Assembly (NCBI RefSeq): GCF_946222835.1
Contig: NZ_CAMIHD010000016.1
Coordinates: 1-37,735 of the forward strand
Length of the DNA: 37,735 nt
Source: an uncultured Corynebacterium sp.
Lineage (GTDB): Bacteria > Actinomycetota > Actinomycetes > Mycobacteriales > Mycobacteriaceae
Direction of reading: 5' to 3'
Under the pieces are notes generated by a model, which was not told the origin of the DNA, searched no databases, and saw only the letters and a program-made list of their open reading frames with translations. The number at the start of each line of letters is the position of its first letter. Position 1 is the stretch's first letter. Shown here one piece after another: positions 37,303 to 37,735 of this stretch. Made by a program: the position numbers and the translations under genes.

Positions 37303-37376
37303 GCCGACGTAGTTTAATGGTAGAACTGCAGCTTCCCAAGCTGCTGGCGCGGGTTCGATTCCCGTCGTCGGCTCCA
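37303..37376 (+). tRNA. tRNA-Gly (anticodon CCC)
   Basis: A complete cloverleaf: acceptor arms GCCGACG (37303-37309) and CGTCGGC (37366-37372), and anticodon stem GCAGC/GCTGC around loop TTCCCAA with anticodon CCC at 37335-37337. The T arm is GCGGG-TTCGATT-CCCGT. Discriminator T37373 and an encoded CCA (37374-37376) follow. It reads GGG glycine codons. Confidence 0.95.
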
Positions 37377-37423
37377 CTTGTTTTCCCATTTCATGGACTA
37401 ATTTCATACCTACAGGATGGACC

Positions 37424-37612
37424 ATGACAGCCCCTATCTTCACGCCCAAAACCACAGCGGAGCTTCGCGCTGAACGTGAGCATGTACTTCAAGATCTTGC
37501 GCCCCGCACAATCGATGAGCTCCGCGAACAGCGCGCGGTTGATCAAATTTTAGCCATCGACGAGGCCACTCTGAATCGGTATGAAGCCCTGTGCTTCGTT
37601 ATCGGCGACTAG
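37424..37612 (+). CDS. Small hypothetical protein, 62 aa
   Basis: A charged, mostly helical protein (TTAELRAEREHVLQDL, TIDELREQRAVDQILAIDEAT) without signal peptide or membrane segment. AGGATGG lies just before ATG 37424. It follows the tRNA gene by 47 bases. The regular amphipathic helices and normal codon use argue that it is real. I do not recognise a family. Confidence 0.6.
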   Translation: MTAPIFTPKTTAELRAEREHVLQDLAPRTIDELREQRAVDQILAIDEATLNRYEALCFVIGD

Positions 37613-37719
37613 ACAGACACGTTTTCTCTCAGAGCTACATCGTCCCTAGCCTGAGATTCAAAAATTACCCCCACGTCAATACCAGGGCGTGCGGTAACAA
37701 ACCCCACAGGCAGGACACA

Positions 37720-37735
37720 ATGGGCAAGCACGAAC
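37720..37735 (+). CDS. First codons of a further gene (cut by window end)
   Basis: ATG 37720 with AGGA seven bases upstream opens a frame reading M-G-K-H-E before the window ends. The 107 bases between this and the previous gene include a weak hairpin (37627-37656) and no clear promoter. Too short to identify. Confidence 0.35.

Noticed and set aside
37627..37656. Hairpin after the 62-aa gene as terminator
   Set aside because: Interrupted short stem and no T-tract; too weak to call.

Overview
The window looks like a chromosomal segment of a Corynebacterium species. The reasons are the gene order ald - hspR - dnaJ - grpE - dnaK, the cysH-cysD-cysN cluster divergent from an Fpr-type gene with an McbR-like operator between them, and a Mycobacteriales-type block of Fe-S oxidoreductase, aminotransferase, UDP-glucose dehydrogenase and dcd. 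GC content is moderately high, and several genes appear to be leaderless. I see no insertion sequence, prophage, rRNA or CRISPR array. All calls come from reading the sequence; no database search was possible.

Layout. 1-2.8 kb: the end of an unrecognised gene, a nitrilase-family amidohydrolase, and a two-gene unit of a small helical protein plus a WXG-like/alpha-beta hydrolase. 2.8-9.1 kb (minus strand): an aldehyde dehydrogenase, then the HspR heat-shock regulon dnaK-grpE-dnaJ-hspR. Upstream of dnaK lie a SigH-like promoter and two HAIR operators. 9.2-11.9 kb: a small porin-like acidic protein, then a NarL-type histidine kinase, a 51-aa Cys-containing secreted micropeptide (absent from conventional ORF lists because of its size) and a LuxR-type response regulator. 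12.4-17.3 kb: putA with a long leader, then an AI-2E family membrane protein. 17.4-19 kb (minus): a nucleosidase-like protein and an unrecognised 327-aa protein.

19.3-21.9 kb: a three-gene envelope operon (membrane-anchored Cys-rich protein, J-like membrane protein, LppP/LprE-like lipoprotein). 22-25.8 kb: a small membrane protein with an apparent ATA start, then cysN, cysD and cysH on the minus strand. CysH lacks most Fe-S ligands. Divergent to it is a 139-aa remnant that resembles the two ends of a ferredoxin-NADP reductase. cysI and cysX, which sit between these genes in C. glutamicum, are missing here. 26-27.6 kb (minus): a DUF6230 / DUF6114 / secreted-protein trio.

27.9-35.2 kb (plus): an Fe-S oxidoreductase with a very long Pro/Ala tail, a CPA2-type antiporter, a DUF1707 protein, an AspC/AlaT aminotransferase and a YibE/F membrane protein. 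35.3-37.7 kb: udgA and dcd (minus), tRNA-Gly(CCC), a 62-aa hypothetical protein and the first codons of another gene.

The best candidate for an undescribed system is the kinase - micropeptide - regulator locus at 9.7-11.8 kb. The peptide has a hydrophobic leader, an AXA cleavage motif and a predicted 16-residue product containing CPAPWC. Its gene has its own promoter and overlaps the start of the response regulator gene. This arrangement suggests peptide signalling, although no experiment supports that yet. The second most interesting region is the rearranged sulfate-assimilation cluster.
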